Shown piece by piece: positions 46,738 to 56,235 of a stretch of DNA of 64,000 nt. Origin of the DNA: Petrimonas sp. (lineage in GTDB: Bacteria > Bacteroidota > Bacteroidia > Bacteroidales > Dysgonomonadaceae); contig DUNG01000005.1 in assembly GCA_012839475.1 (NCBI GenBank), positions 219,765 through 283,764 on the forward strand. The letters run 5' to 3'. Below the pieces are notes generated by a model. It searched no databases. It saw only the letters and a program-made list of their open reading frames with translations, and was not told the origin of the DNA. The number at the start of each line of letters is the position of its first letter. Position 1 is the stretch's first letter. Made by a program: the position numbers and the translations under genes.

Positions 46738-48606
46738 ATGAAAAAATACAGTACAATATATTATATTCTCCTGTTATTGATTCCGTTGAGTGTAATCTCT
46801 TGCGATCACGATTTCTTGAACACGAAACCGAGAACGGAGATTACCGCGGATGATATATGGAAGGAAGCCAGTTTGGCCAAAGCGTACATGTACGATATCT
46901 ACTTCACCTTTCAAGATGCCGGGTTTACCGAGGAGCTGCAAGCGTCTGCAACGGATGAAGCCCTATTCACTCATGGTAGGGAATTCAGGGAGACCAATTC
47001 CGGGGCGGTAACGGACGTGAACTTGGGTTGGTTCTCAAAAACCCAGAGCGGGCATCAGTGGGCCAGGTTATATAGAAACATCCGCTCCTGCAACGATTTT
47101 ATTGAGAACATCGACGATGCGACCTTCGATGATGCCAATAAGAAGCAACTGAAGGGCGAGGCCTACTTTTTACGGGCCTACTTTTATCACCGTTTAACCC
47201 GGGCGCACGCTGGGGTACCTTTGCAGTTAAGGGTGACCCAATTAACGGATGATCAGGAGGAATTTTTAATTCCCAGGTCATCTTATAACGACTGCATTGA
47301 TCAGATTCTTTCTGACCTTGACAATGCGGCCAATGCATTAAGCGATAAGACGTTTGCCAACACCCAGAAGGGGCGAGCCACGTTAGCTGCCGTAAAAGCA
47401 TTGAGGGTGAGGGTGCTTGCAGACGCGGCGAGCGACTTGCACGACGAGGCGACGGCAACGGCTAAAGTCCCCATTTTTGCTTCCTACTCGAATAAAGAGC
47501 TGCTGTTTTACACGAAAGGTTCGAGGACGGACAGGTGGGTAGCCGTTAAGAATGCGGCCAAAGATTTAATGGATAACCCTTTAGGCCATGAGATTCCCAC
47601 TTATGGGGGCGCTGGGTTGACAAATGAGGAGAAGGCAGACGCAATATGGCGGTTCTTTCATAAAGATAGCCCCGACCATATCTTTTCACGTTACTTTATA
47701 GACACGAAGAACGAGAGCGGGACGCATATGCCCCTATTCAATGGCCCATCTGGTTATCACGCATGGGGTGGCAATACCCCCGTTCAGGATTTAGTGGACG
47801 CGTTCTCGATGGCCGACGGCACCAAGTTTAGCTGGTCGAATCCGGAGCATGCCGCGAACCCATATAAAAACCGTGAAGCGCGCTTTTACGCGACCATCCT
47901 GCACGATGGGATGAAATGGATTGATCGCCCCTCGGATTACGCCGTTGAGGAGCCCACGGGAACCATCCATACCGGTTATTACCAGCTCGACCCGTCGAGC
48001 AACGATCTGTACGCGGGAATGGATACCCGCGACGGGGGTGGGGAAGCGTGGAACGGTACCTACACGGGATATTACCTGAAAAAGTTCGTCAATCCCGCTG
48101 CCGGTGACCATAGAACCAGGATCAACGCGGTGTTCCCCTTTATTCGCCTAACCGAAGTCTATTACGCCTACATTGAAGCGTGTATAGAACTCGGTGAACT
48201 GGATGAGGCGAAAAAGTACCTGAACGAGTTGCGTGAGAACGTAAACCTCCCGCCCGTTACGACGACGGACCAGGATGAGCTGCGAGAAATCTACCAGAAC
48301 GAGCGAAGGTTGGACTTCTATTTCGAGGAGCATCGCTATTGGGATATAAGAAGGTGGATGATCGCTCCTACAGCCCCGGGTATCAACAGCCTGAAAGGGA
48401 TAAGGGTAACGGCCAAGTTGAAACCGGGAGTGGGTAAGCAGGCTCGACACGAACATGATGAGGCAAGGTGGACGTATACCTACGAGCCGATTCCTTTAAC
48501 CCAAGAGGATAGGAAATGGGTCGATAAATGCTACTACTTGCCCATTCATCGCGATGAGATACATCGGAATACTAATTTGATTCAAAATCCCGGGTACGGC
48601 AATTAA
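46738..48606 (+). CDS. SusD/RagB-family nutrient-binding lipoprotein (pair 1)
   Basis: The 622-residue surface lipoprotein has a signal ending LSVIS-C near residue 22, followed by DHDFLNTKPRTEITADDIW, the usual SusD start. The TPR-like helical scaffold includes ARLYRNIRSCNDFIENID and LKGEAYFLRAYFYHRLTRAHAGVPL, and the C-terminus is YYLPIHRDEIHRNTNLIQNPGY. It caps SusC-1 and binds its ligand. The gene ends at a strong bidirectional terminator shared with susD-2. Confidence 0.93.
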   Translation: MKKYSTIYYILLLLIPLSVISCDHDFLNTKPRTEITADDIWKEASLAKAYMYDIYFTFQDAGFTEELQASATDEALFTHGREFRETNSGAVTDVNLGWFSKTQSGHQWARLYRNIRSCNDFIENIDDATFDDANKKQLKGEAYFLRAYFYHRLTRAHAGVPLQLRVTQLTDDQEEFLIPRSSYNDCIDQILSDLDNAANALSDKTFANTQKGRATLAAVKALRVRVLADAASDLHDEATATAKVPIFASYSNKELLFYTKGSRTDRWVAVKNAAKDLMDNPLGHEIPTYGGAGLTNEEKADAIWRFFHKDSPDHIFSRYFIDTKNESGTHMPLFNGPSGYHAWGGNTPVQDLVDAFSMADGTKFSWSNPEHAANPYKNREARFYATILHDGMKWIDRPSDYAVEEPTGTIHTGYYQLDPSSNDLYAGMDTRDGGGEAWNGTYTGYYLKKFVNPAAGDHRTRINAVFPFIRLTEVYYAYIEACIELGELDEAKKYLNELRENVNLPPVTTTDQDELREIYQNERRLDFYFEEHRYWDIRRWMIAPTAPGINSLKGIRVTAKLKPGVGKQARHEHDEARWTYTYEPIPLTQEDRKWVDKCYYLPIHRDEIHRNTNLIQNPGYGN

Positions 48607-48621
48607 TCGTATCCCTCATTG

Positions 48622-48672
48622 AAAAAAAACCGGGAGCGGCGAGTTGCATACGCCGCTCCCGGTTACTTTTTT
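48622..48672. terminator. Bidirectional terminator between convergent susD-1 and susD-2
   Basis: A perfect 14-bp stem, AACCGGGAGCGGCG (48628-48641) with CGCCGCTCCCGGTT (48651-48664), has a 9-base loop. A-tracts on the left (48622-48629) and a T-run on the right (48667-48672) make it work for both strands. Confidence 0.93.
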
Positions 48673-48697
48673 AAGTCCAAGAATACCTTTACTTTCT

Positions 48698-50290
48698 CTA
48701 ATACCCGGGATTCTGCTTCCAGTTGGTGTTGGTGTTCAGCACATAGGTTGGAATCGGGAAGATGCGCCGAAACTTCTGACTCTTAGCAGCCGGGTTAACC
48801 ACGTGTTTGAAGCCCCAATCATCTTCGAATTTGCCAAACCTGATCAGGTCATTGCGTCGCCATGACTCATCGGCAAATTCTCGTGCGCGTTCGTCCAGCA
48901 GGTCGTCTAACGTGGGTGTTCCCGTTACCAGTGGTGCCTTCACGTATGCTCGAATTTGGTTCATGAGCGAAGCGGGGGTATCACCGCGTGTGGCAGAAGC
49001 TCCCCGTAAGATAGCTTCGGCCTTCATGAGTAGTACGTCGGCATAGCGGAAGATGGGTACGTCGTTGCTCTGGCTTCGGTTCTGCGCGCTGGTTGTCTTT
49101 AAATCCATGTAGAACTTAATGGAGCGATACCCTTGTGAACGGCCTTTAAGGTCATTGCCAACATCAAGCGTGGGGAAGTCAAGGATGTCAATCGATTTAG
49201 TCAGCGTCACGTGTACGTCGTTCACCATCCAGGGGGTAGACGTTGCCTTGTAGGTGGCCGGGTCTCGCACGTAGAGGGGACCTCCGATGATTTGTTCGTT
49301 GCGTTCATCCCCTTCCAATGAAAATTTATCCACGAACTCCGGGTTGTACACGAAGTTGCCCCCCACGCTTTTCGGTAAATTCACACCGTAGAACTCCTTG
49401 TTGCCACTCCGGTGAGTCCAAAAGCGGGCATATGTCATCCCCTGTTGTGTCTCCCGGTCGAACGGCATCACGTAAATAAAATCCTTGATATGAGGGCCAT
49501 TTTCGGGGTAAAACTTCGAGAGGTAGGGGTCGCTGAGGTCGAATTTGCCGGACTCGATGATGTCATCGCACATCGCTACCACATTGTTTAACTTCGGGTT
49601 GCTCATGTTTGGGGTATAGGCTGCCACGTCGGGCGAGGTGTATACTGCCCAGTTTAAGTAGAGCTTTGCCAGTAATGCTTCGGCCATGTAGCGGGTTGGT
49701 TTGCCATATGTGGAAGCGTCCACGTTGGTGGGTAGCAGGTCTAAGACGGCGAGCAGTTCCGATTCAATGTACTCGGCAATAACGGGACGTGGGGATCGGT
49801 CCATCGCTTCATCCTCTTCAAGAAGGCGGTTCAACAAGGGTACATCACCGTAGCTGTCCATTAATACCCAGAAGTAGTAGGCCCTCACGGCTCGTATTGA
49901 GGCCGTTATATCGGCTTCTTCACCCCCTAGCTCGAGGATGGCCCTGTTACACCGGGTGATACCCGATGTTAATGCTTCGAAGTACCCGATGATTCCATCA
50001 TCCGGTGTCCAGGAGTGAAGTGACATATGGGCGTACACCCCGTTGTCATAATAGTCACCGCTTAGGGAGACACCCATTGCCTCATCCGATGAGAGGGTTT
50101 GCGCATGGTGGTAACTACGGGATAAGGGGCCTCGCATCGCATAGTACACGTCGGCCGTTTTCGCTTCCGCCGCGATTTCCGAATCGGGGAAGGAGGTGTA
50201 TTGTGACTTGATCTCCACGTCCAAGTCGGTACAACCGATGATCAACGAGAAAAGAACCGCGGGTAAAAAATTGAGAATATATTTTTTCAT
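48698..50290 (-). CDS. SusD/RagB-family nutrient-binding lipoprotein (pair 2)
   Basis: The 530-residue lipoprotein has a signal ending FSLIIG-C near residue 20. Helical repeats follow (ALTSGITRCNRAILELGG, IRAVRAYYFWVLMDSYGDVPLLNRLL), with a C-terminal PIFRYADVLLMKAEAILRG segment and the ending IPTYVLNTNTNWKQNPGY. It is shorter than, and only distantly similar to, the SusD proteins of pairs 1 and 3, so its ligand probably differs. susC-2 lies 81 bp upstream. Confidence 0.92.
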   Translation of the reverse strand: MKKYILNFLPAVLFSLIIGCTDLDVEIKSQYTSFPDSEIAAEAKTADVYYAMRGPLSRSYHHAQTLSSDEAMGVSLSGDYYDNGVYAHMSLHSWTPDDGIIGYFEALTSGITRCNRAILELGGEEADITASIRAVRAYYFWVLMDSYGDVPLLNRLLEEDEAMDRSPRPVIAEYIESELLAVLDLLPTNVDASTYGKPTRYMAEALLAKLYLNWAVYTSPDVAAYTPNMSNPKLNNVVAMCDDIIESGKFDLSDPYLSKFYPENGPHIKDFIYVMPFDRETQQGMTYARFWTHRSGNKEFYGVNLPKSVGGNFVYNPEFVDKFSLEGDERNEQIIGGPLYVRDPATYKATSTPWMVNDVHVTLTKSIDILDFPTLDVGNDLKGRSQGYRSIKFYMDLKTTSAQNRSQSNDVPIFRYADVLLMKAEAILRGASATRGDTPASLMNQIRAYVKAPLVTGTPTLDDLLDERAREFADESWRRNDLIRFGKFEDDWGFKHVVNPAAKSQKFRRIFPIPTYVLNTNTNWKQNPGY

Positions 50291-50371
50291 ACGATTATTA
50301 TATTTTTATTATTCTGTGTATGGAACCTTTGATGTTTTAAATAATCATGTCGGTTTCATTTTGTTACTTGT

Positions 50372-53300
50372 TTAAAAATTAACGTTTAGGCCCAACATAA
50401 GGGTTCGGGTTCGGGGGTATGTTTGTCGGTTATCAATACCCGGTTCCATCCCACCAAGGTTGATTTCAGGGTCAATCCCTTTATACTTGGTGAGGGTTAC
50501 GAGGTTATTGCCCGTAACGAAGAGTCGGAGGTTCTTAATGTAATCGCCAACGTTACCGAAGTTATACCCTAGGGTAAGTGCGGAGAGGCGCAGGTAGTCC
50601 CCTCTTTCCAGGTAGCGGTCGGAAGGCGCGTGCGAGTTATAGTCGGTGGCGAGGTTGTCCGTGAACATGGAGCTTAGCACGTTTTTCCCATTGCCAACGC
50701 TCGCGTAGTTGCTTAAGAAAGCGCGTGTGCCATTCATTACCTTGTTGCCTACTACGCCCTGGAAGAAGGCGGTCAAGCTCCAGTTCTTGTAGCTTAGCGT
50801 GTTGTTCCATCCAAATGTCAGCACGGGTTGCGCTGATCCGGTCGCGGTGCGATCGTCGTATAGGGGCTTGTCGGTGGTTACCCATTCACCGGTTTGGTTA
50901 TCTTTGTATCGGCCATCCGATTGCAGGTTGACCTTGGTAGCGAAGTCGTCCCCGTAAATTTTCTTCAGGTTGGTCTCGCCGTATACGTAGTAATGCGATA
51001 CCCCTTCGTTGTAGCCTGCCCACTTCCACGTGTAGAATTGACCAATGGGATACCCTTCCATAACCCGTTGTTGTTGAGCGGTTGAAAAACCCGCTGCATC
51101 CAGGTTGGCCCGGTCGAAATACTCTACCGAATAGGTTTCATTCGAGAGCTTCTCTACCCGGTTCTTATTATGGGAGAGGTTTAGGGATGTTTCCCAATGA
51201 AACGTGGAGTTCTTAACCGGTATGGCGTTCAGGGTTAGTTCTACGCCCTTGTTGCTAATCTCACCCACGTTCGCGGTGAGCCAATTGTGAGGGTACCGGG
51301 TGGTAGACACCTGGTAGTCGGCAATCAGGTCTTGAGTTTTCTTGTTGTAGAGCTCGATGGTCCCGTTCAGTCGATTGTTAAGGATAGAGAAATCCAAGCC
51401 CACGTTAAACATTCCCGTGCGCTCCCATTTCAGGTCGGGATTCGCGTTTCTGGTGGGCCCTAGCGTGTGTACCGATTCCGTTTCCCCAGACGGGGTTACA
51501 TGTTCAAACCAGCCTGTCGCCCCATACACTTGGGTTGCTGTGAACACGTCGAATCCCAGCGAGTTCCCGCTTAATCCATACCCAACCCGTAGCTTCAGGT
51601 CATCGAAAAAGCCATTCGCTTTCATGAAATTCTCTTCCGATATTCTCCATGCCATAGAGGCGGATGGGAATGTTGCCCAACGGTTATTTTTCCCGAAGGC
51701 GGATGAGCCGTCGCGGCGGATGGTTGCTTGAAACAGGTACTTGCTGTTAAAGGAGTAGTTGGCACGCCCGTAAAAAGAGATCATGCGTAGCGTGGAAAGC
51801 ATGTAGCGGCCGTCTCCCAGTCCAAGTCCGTTGATGTCGATCTTATTCCCCATCCCGAGGTTGTAATAGGTCAGGGCATCGTTGTAAAAGTCGTATGTCG
51901 TCAGCTTGAATCCATCGTTATCGTTACCTTCTTCCCATGAGTATCCTGCCATTAAACCCAACTTATGGGAGTCGTTAAACGTGCGGTCGTAGTTGAAGTA
52001 GGTCTCTAGAATTTTCTTCGTGTTGTTGATGGTAGAGCGATCTGCACGTCCGCTCATATCTAGGGCGACCAACGATTTCGTGGTGTTGTAATTGCTAAAA
52101 AGGTGTTGTTCGTTCTGGTACGCCAGGCTTAGGTTATACAGGAGGCCCTCCGTGATTTCGAACGAGGCTTTCGCATTTCCTTGTATCTGTTTGCTTTCCG
52201 TGTCGTAGATGTTTTCGTGTATCAACGCTACAGGGTTAAAGTTTTGCGATATGCCGCTGTTTTCGAACCATGTTCCATCCTCGTTCCTTATGGGAACCAG
52301 GGGGGAGTAGTAGCTCATGGCATCCAGCACGCTCTGTCCTTGTTTGTCGAACGGGACGCTACCCCTGTTTGTAACACTCGTGTTGATGTTGAACGATAAC
52401 GTTAGCCGGTCGTTCATTGCCTTTGTTTGCAAGAAAGCCCGACCTATCAGTCTACTCATCTCCGTTCCTTTTATAACCCCTTCTTTTTCCAAGTAATTGA
52501 TGCTTGAGTTATAGGAGGTTTGTCCTGCTCCCCCGCTGATGGAAACGTTATGGTTATGGCTGAACCCCGTACGTTGCACCTCTTTTTGCCAGAAGGTGTT
52601 TGCTCCCAGGTCGTTGACGAGGGTGATGTTGTTCTCTCGGGCGTACTTCCGCAACTGGTCTCCATCCATTACGTCCCAGTTCTTGATGATGTTATCGGTC
52701 GCGGCGTACGTGCTGTAGTTGATGGTCGTATGCCCTGCTTTTCCTTTTTTGGTGTTAATGATAATCACCCCGTTGGCCGCTTTAGAGCCATATATCGCGG
52801 TTGCGGTGGCATCCCGTAACACGTCGATGCTCTCGATATCATCGGGGGAGATCAATGAGAGCGACATGCCGGGAATACCATCTATCACGTAGTAGGGTTC
52901 TTGAGCGGCACCCTCTCTAAAAGTGGAAGCTCCTCGCAGCGTGATTGATGGGGCACCGTTAGGGTTGCTACTTTGTGTGATGATGAGCCCGGGCACCTTC
53001 CCCTGGAGCAGCTGGGCTGGGTCTGAGAAGACCCCAACATTTAGCTTATCGGCCTGCACGGTGGTAATGGAGCTGGTAATATCTTTTCGGGCCATGCTGC
53101 CATATCCCACGACCACGATCTCTTCCAGAGCTTGGGCATCTTCCAGCAGCGTGATGCTCAAGGCTACCCTATTGGTGGTACTTACCTCCTGTTCCAGGTA
53201 GCCAATATAGGTGATTCGGACGGTTGCGTTATCTTCAACTTGTAGTTCAAACGCACCGTCAATATCAGTAACAGTTCCATTGGTCGTGCCTACCTCGATG

Positions 53301-53548
53301 ACGTTTGCCCCTATAATCGGGGTGCCCATTTCATCGACAACCGTTCCGGTGATTCGTTTTTTTTGCTGTTCCGTTTTCAACGCTATCGTTTCATTGGTTT
53401 CCACGTCTCTGGCTTCGGCTATACCGCAAAAGAGACAGGTAAACAATAAAACAAAGGTTGTTCGAGTAATCAATAAAAAATGTTTAACAGGTGCTTTCTT
53501 GGTGAAAGTTATACCTGTTGCCTTCTCTTTTTTCATACCATTCGTCAT
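50372..53548 (-). CDS. SusC/RagA-family TonB-linked outer-membrane transporter (pair 2)
   Basis: The 1058-residue protein has a long N-terminal region before the cleavage site: about 25 basic residues, then KHFLLITRTTFVLLFTCLFC. The carboxypeptidase-like domain (KRITGTVVDEMGTPIIGANVIE), TonB box (EEIVVVGYG), plug (LLQGKVPGLIITQSSNPNGAPS, ATAIYGSKAANGVIIINTKKG) and barrel ending TLMLGLNVNF follow. The barrel sequence differs from pairs 1 and 3. ATG 53536 (MKKEKATG) is an alternative start. Its leader shares a sequence with susC-3. Confidence 0.92.
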   Translation of the reverse strand: MTNGMKKEKATGITFTKKAPVKHFLLITRTTFVLLFTCLFCGIAEARDVETNETIALKTEQQKKRITGTVVDEMGTPIIGANVIEVGTTNGTVTDIDGAFELQVEDNATVRITYIGYLEQEVSTTNRVALSITLLEDAQALEEIVVVGYGSMARKDITSSITTVQADKLNVGVFSDPAQLLQGKVPGLIITQSSNPNGAPSITLRGASTFREGAAQEPYYVIDGIPGMSLSLISPDDIESIDVLRDATATAIYGSKAANGVIIINTKKGKAGHTTINYSTYAATDNIIKNWDVMDGDQLRKYARENNITLVNDLGANTFWQKEVQRTGFSHNHNVSISGGAGQTSYNSSINYLEKEGVIKGTEMSRLIGRAFLQTKAMNDRLTLSFNINTSVTNRGSVPFDKQGQSVLDAMSYYSPLVPIRNEDGTWFENSGISQNFNPVALIHENIYDTESKQIQGNAKASFEITEGLLYNLSLAYQNEQHLFSNYNTTKSLVALDMSGRADRSTINNTKKILETYFNYDRTFNDSHKLGLMAGYSWEEGNDNDGFKLTTYDFYNDALTYYNLGMGNKIDINGLGLGDGRYMLSTLRMISFYGRANYSFNSKYLFQATIRRDGSSAFGKNNRWATFPSASMAWRISEENFMKANGFFDDLKLRVGYGLSGNSLGFDVFTATQVYGATGWFEHVTPSGETESVHTLGPTRNANPDLKWERTGMFNVGLDFSILNNRLNGTIELYNKKTQDLIADYQVSTTRYPHNWLTANVGEISNKGVELTLNAIPVKNSTFHWETSLNLSHNKNRVEKLSNETYSVEYFDRANLDAAGFSTAQQQRVMEGYPIGQFYTWKWAGYNEGVSHYYVYGETNLKKIYGDDFATKVNLQSDGRYKDNQTGEWVTTDKPLYDDRTATGSAQPVLTFGWNNTLSYKNWSLTAFFQGVVGNKVMNGTRAFLSNYASVGNGKNVLSSMFTDNLATDYNSHAPSDRYLERGDYLRLSALTLGYNFGNVGDYIKNLRLFVTGNNLVTLTKYKGIDPEINLGGMEPGIDNRQTYPRTRTLMLGLNVNF

Positions 53549-53655
53549 TGTTTTAGTTAATACATGTTTTTATTTATACAACTTGCGTTCACTCTTTAAC
53601 TCCCCAAAAAAGCTTATATCGGTGTAGAAATAGTTTTTACCCGTTATAAGCGTGG

Positions 53656-53663
53656 CAAAAGTA
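53656..53663 (-). promoter_or_regulatory. -7 box for susC-2
   Basis: On the - strand this reads TACTTTTG (TAnnTTTG), giving a leader of about 100 bases. No -33 element at normal spacing is seen. Confidence 0.45.
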
Positions 53664-53749
53664 GAAAAAAAAATGGTATTTACCACCAATTCTCTACGAA
53701 GGATTTACAGAGGAAAGATACGATAATAGTTTCAGAAATAAAAGGCTTT

Positions 53750-54134
53750 TTCACCTCATCAGAAAAAGTTGTTTCTGTCATTTTAAACATTTTGAGTTCT
53801 TCGAAATTTTCAGACAAGAACTTCGGCTTTTCAACCGCTTGCAACTTACAGTTTAGAAGTCGAGTAAAACTGATTTTACTTTTGGTTTTCCTGTTTTTTC
53901 AACTAAAAGACCTATGGTCATACACCTCTTCAGGGCTTTACAAGATCCTTTCGTATGGGAAAGACATGTTTACCTGTTGTCGGACAGCAACATCGATTGG
54001 CGTTGGTTCGGCTATTCAATAACGAAACAATTGATAAAAAAACCGTGAACAAGGATGATGAACCCTCCGGCAACCCGCGTTGCTTGAATAAAGAGAACCG
54101 TAAGCGGTTTATTGATGGGTTTTTTAAGGCATAG
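53750..54134 (+). pseudogene. Decayed IS4-type transposase N-terminal remnant
   Basis: Reading from about 53750, the frame gives ...SVILNILSSSKFSDKNFGFS, RSRVKLILLLVFLFFQLKDL and SYGKDMF. After a shift near 53965 it gives LLSDSNIDWRWFGYSITKQL, then a stop. A further shift gives NKENRKRFIDGFFKA and TAG at 54134. The order helical N-terminus, G-K-D-x-F-Y/T-x-x-L-x, then I-D-W-R is what IS4-type transposases of Bacteroidota show before their first catalytic Asp. The DDE core is absent. It sits in the 864-bp gap between susC-2 and susD-3, which holds no other gene I can support. Confidence 0.4.
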
Positions 54135-54157
54135 AGAGACACCACCGCGTATTATTA

Positions 54158-54189
54158 AAAAAGAGTGCCTTAAGAAAGACACTCTTTTT
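54158..54189. terminator. Hairpin with A- and T-runs after the transposase remnant
   Basis: AAAAAGAGTG (54158-54167) pairs perfectly with CACTCTTTTT (54180-54189) around a 12-base loop, so it can act in both directions. Confidence 0.7.
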
Positions 54190-54350
54190 AACACGCATTA
54201 GGCGCTCGTAAACTTATCCCTTGTAAAGTTGCTCCCCAGCAGAGCTTTACCCCGTTTCGGTTTACAAAAACAAAAATAAAATTAATTTCTTAAACTTAGT
54301 AAAGTGTAGTGTAAAAAACAGCCTATTTTTTGACCTATACAACTAAATTT

Positions 54351-54373
54351 AAAACCCCCACGGCAAGCGGGGT
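54351..54373 (-). terminator. Possible terminator for susD-3
   Basis: On the - strand ACCCC and GGGGT flank a GC-rich loop and are followed by TTTTAAATTT, about 40-60 bp after the susD-3 stop. The stem is short, so confidence is low. Nearby, TTTACCCCG and CGGGGTAAA form an inverted pair about 110 bp apart (around 54247 and 54373) that I cannot assign. Confidence 0.35.
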
Positions 54374-54412
54374 AAAGGAGCTTGCGAAAGTTAAGTAAAT
54401 AAATATCCAAGA

Positions 54413-56212
54413 TTAATACCCTGGGTTCTGTATTAGCAAATCGTTTTTGTTCATTTCATCCCTCATGATGGGAAAGAAATACATTTTATTATCCCATTTT
54501 CTTTGTTCGAATACCACATGCGAAATGGTAGGGACAGAAGAGGTTGTTTTGTCATCGTTAAGCTTATACACTATGTTCGCTGAAAGCACGGGTTGGTAAG
54601 CTTCTTCCCCGATTGCCCATCTTCTCACGTCAAAAAACCGGTGATCTTCGAATGCCAGTTCAACCCTTCTTTCGTTGCGGTAACGTTCTTTCAGGGCCAT
54701 ACCGCTCTCGTTTATCGCGGGCATACCGGCACGTGTCCTTACCAAGTTGATGTATTTTAACGCTTCATCTTCCTCTTCCAGTTCAATGCAGGCCTCCGCG
54801 TAATTCAACAATATTTCGGTATATCGTATGAATCTCCATGTGACGGCTTGTCGAACATATTGGGCATCTATATTGGGGTCAAGGTATTTTTTGGTGTAGT
54901 AGCCAGTCTGTGATCCATTCCAATCCTCAATGGTGCTGTTCCGAGTGTCTACCCCGTAATGGAGTTCAATTTCGTTGGTAGCTGGATTCCATACCTCTTT
55001 CCGTCCGGTTTGTATTCTATTCTCTGGATCAAGGCCCTTTGCATCGTCCGGTCGTACTCGCCACTTCGCACCGTTATGAAGGATGGTCCCATGGAAGCGA
55101 GGGTCTCGGTTACTGTAAGGATTTGCTGCATGTTCCGGGTTGTTCCAATCGAAAAGGCTACCATCTGCCATCTCGTAGTCGTCTACGAGGTTACCTACAG
55201 GTGCATTTGCCCCCCATCCGTGGTACCCGTTAGGTGATGTGTAGAGTCCCCAGCGTTGTCGTACGGTTACCGTGAAGTATTTCACGAAAATGTCCTCTTC
55301 CGTGTCTTTTGCAACGAAAAGGTTGAAATAATTTTCTGCCGCTTCAGTGGCTGATGAAGGTTGAGGCTTATACAGTGAGTATTGTTCGAGGTCGATTACC
55401 GCTTTTGCTGCATCTTTCGCTGCCCTCCACCGTTGTTGGCGATTATCATTCGTGTAGCGAATCAGCTCTTGGTTACTGTATTCCGGGAAAATGGTACTAT
55501 TGTAAAGGTCACTGGCGGCATATAACGTAACGCGTGACTTGAGGGCCATGGCGGCTCCTTTCGTGATCCTTCCACGGTTTACCCCTGAGTGCTGGCTCGG
55601 GAGTAGTTCAATAGCTTGATTTAACTCTTCAAGGATGAAGTTAACCGTCTCCTCGTAACTATTGCGTGCGGTTTTAAATTCGTCATCCAGTGAAAACACT
55701 CCCTTGATGATCGGAACTCCACCATATATTTTTGATAGGTTGAAGTAAAAGAACGCCCTCAGGAAGTGCACCTCACCTGTCATTCTATCTCTCAAGTTTT
55801 TTCCATCCACGATATTTTCTGAGAAAGGTATGTTATCCACGTTTTCAAAAAACATGTTACAATAACGTATACTTTTATACATATCGTTCCAGGTATACAA
55901 ATACGACACACTTCCCCAGGCTGGGAGTCTATCCTGTGTTATAAGTCCGTTGTTGAAATCGGTAGAGGCTTGATTTCCCCTGTAATGAGCCTCATCGACA
56001 AGCATGCATTTCATCCGGCCGTCAGTTAACGGCTCATCAAGTCTATCGTAGAGGTTATTTATGAATGTCTCTACTAACGCCTGATCGCTCCATAAAGCTT
56101 GCTCGGAAAACTCGGTAGCCGGGTCTGTATTCAAGAAATCGTGATTACAGGCTACCAGTACATGCAAACCGATAATGAAGAGGAAGGCTTTTATTATTTT
56201 CGTATATTTCAT
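54413..56212 (-). CDS. SusD/RagB-family nutrient-binding lipoprotein (pair 3)
   Basis: The 599-residue lipoprotein has a signal ending HVLVA-C near residue 22, followed by NHDFLNTDPATEFSEQALW. The helical core includes SIRYCNMFFENVDNIPFSEN and MTGEVHFLRAFFYFNLSKIYGG, and the C-terminus is YFFPIMRDEMNKNDLLIQNPGY. It matches the pair 1 SusD along its whole length, including GYHGWGANAPVGNLVDDYEMADG against GYHAWGGNTPVQDLVDAFSMADG, showing paralogy. It follows susC-3 by 23 bp. Confidence 0.93.
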   Translation of the reverse strand: MKYTKIIKAFLFIIGLHVLVACNHDFLNTDPATEFSEQALWSDQALVETFINNLYDRLDEPLTDGRMKCMLVDEAHYRGNQASTDFNNGLITQDRLPAWGSVSYLYTWNDMYKSIRYCNMFFENVDNIPFSENIVDGKNLRDRMTGEVHFLRAFFYFNLSKIYGGVPIIKGVFSLDDEFKTARNSYEETVNFILEELNQAIELLPSQHSGVNRGRITKGAAMALKSRVTLYAASDLYNSTIFPEYSNQELIRYTNDNRQQRWRAAKDAAKAVIDLEQYSLYKPQPSSATEAAENYFNLFVAKDTEEDIFVKYFTVTVRQRWGLYTSPNGYHGWGANAPVGNLVDDYEMADGSLFDWNNPEHAANPYSNRDPRFHGTILHNGAKWRVRPDDAKGLDPENRIQTGRKEVWNPATNEIELHYGVDTRNSTIEDWNGSQTGYYTKKYLDPNIDAQYVRQAVTWRFIRYTEILLNYAEACIELEEEDEALKYINLVRTRAGMPAINESGMALKERYRNERRVELAFEDHRFFDVRRWAIGEEAYQPVLSANIVYKLNDDKTTSSVPTISHVVFEQRKWDNKMYFFPIMRDEMNKNDLLIQNPGY

Positions 56213-56235
56213 AATTCTATTTTTTTACAATTCAA

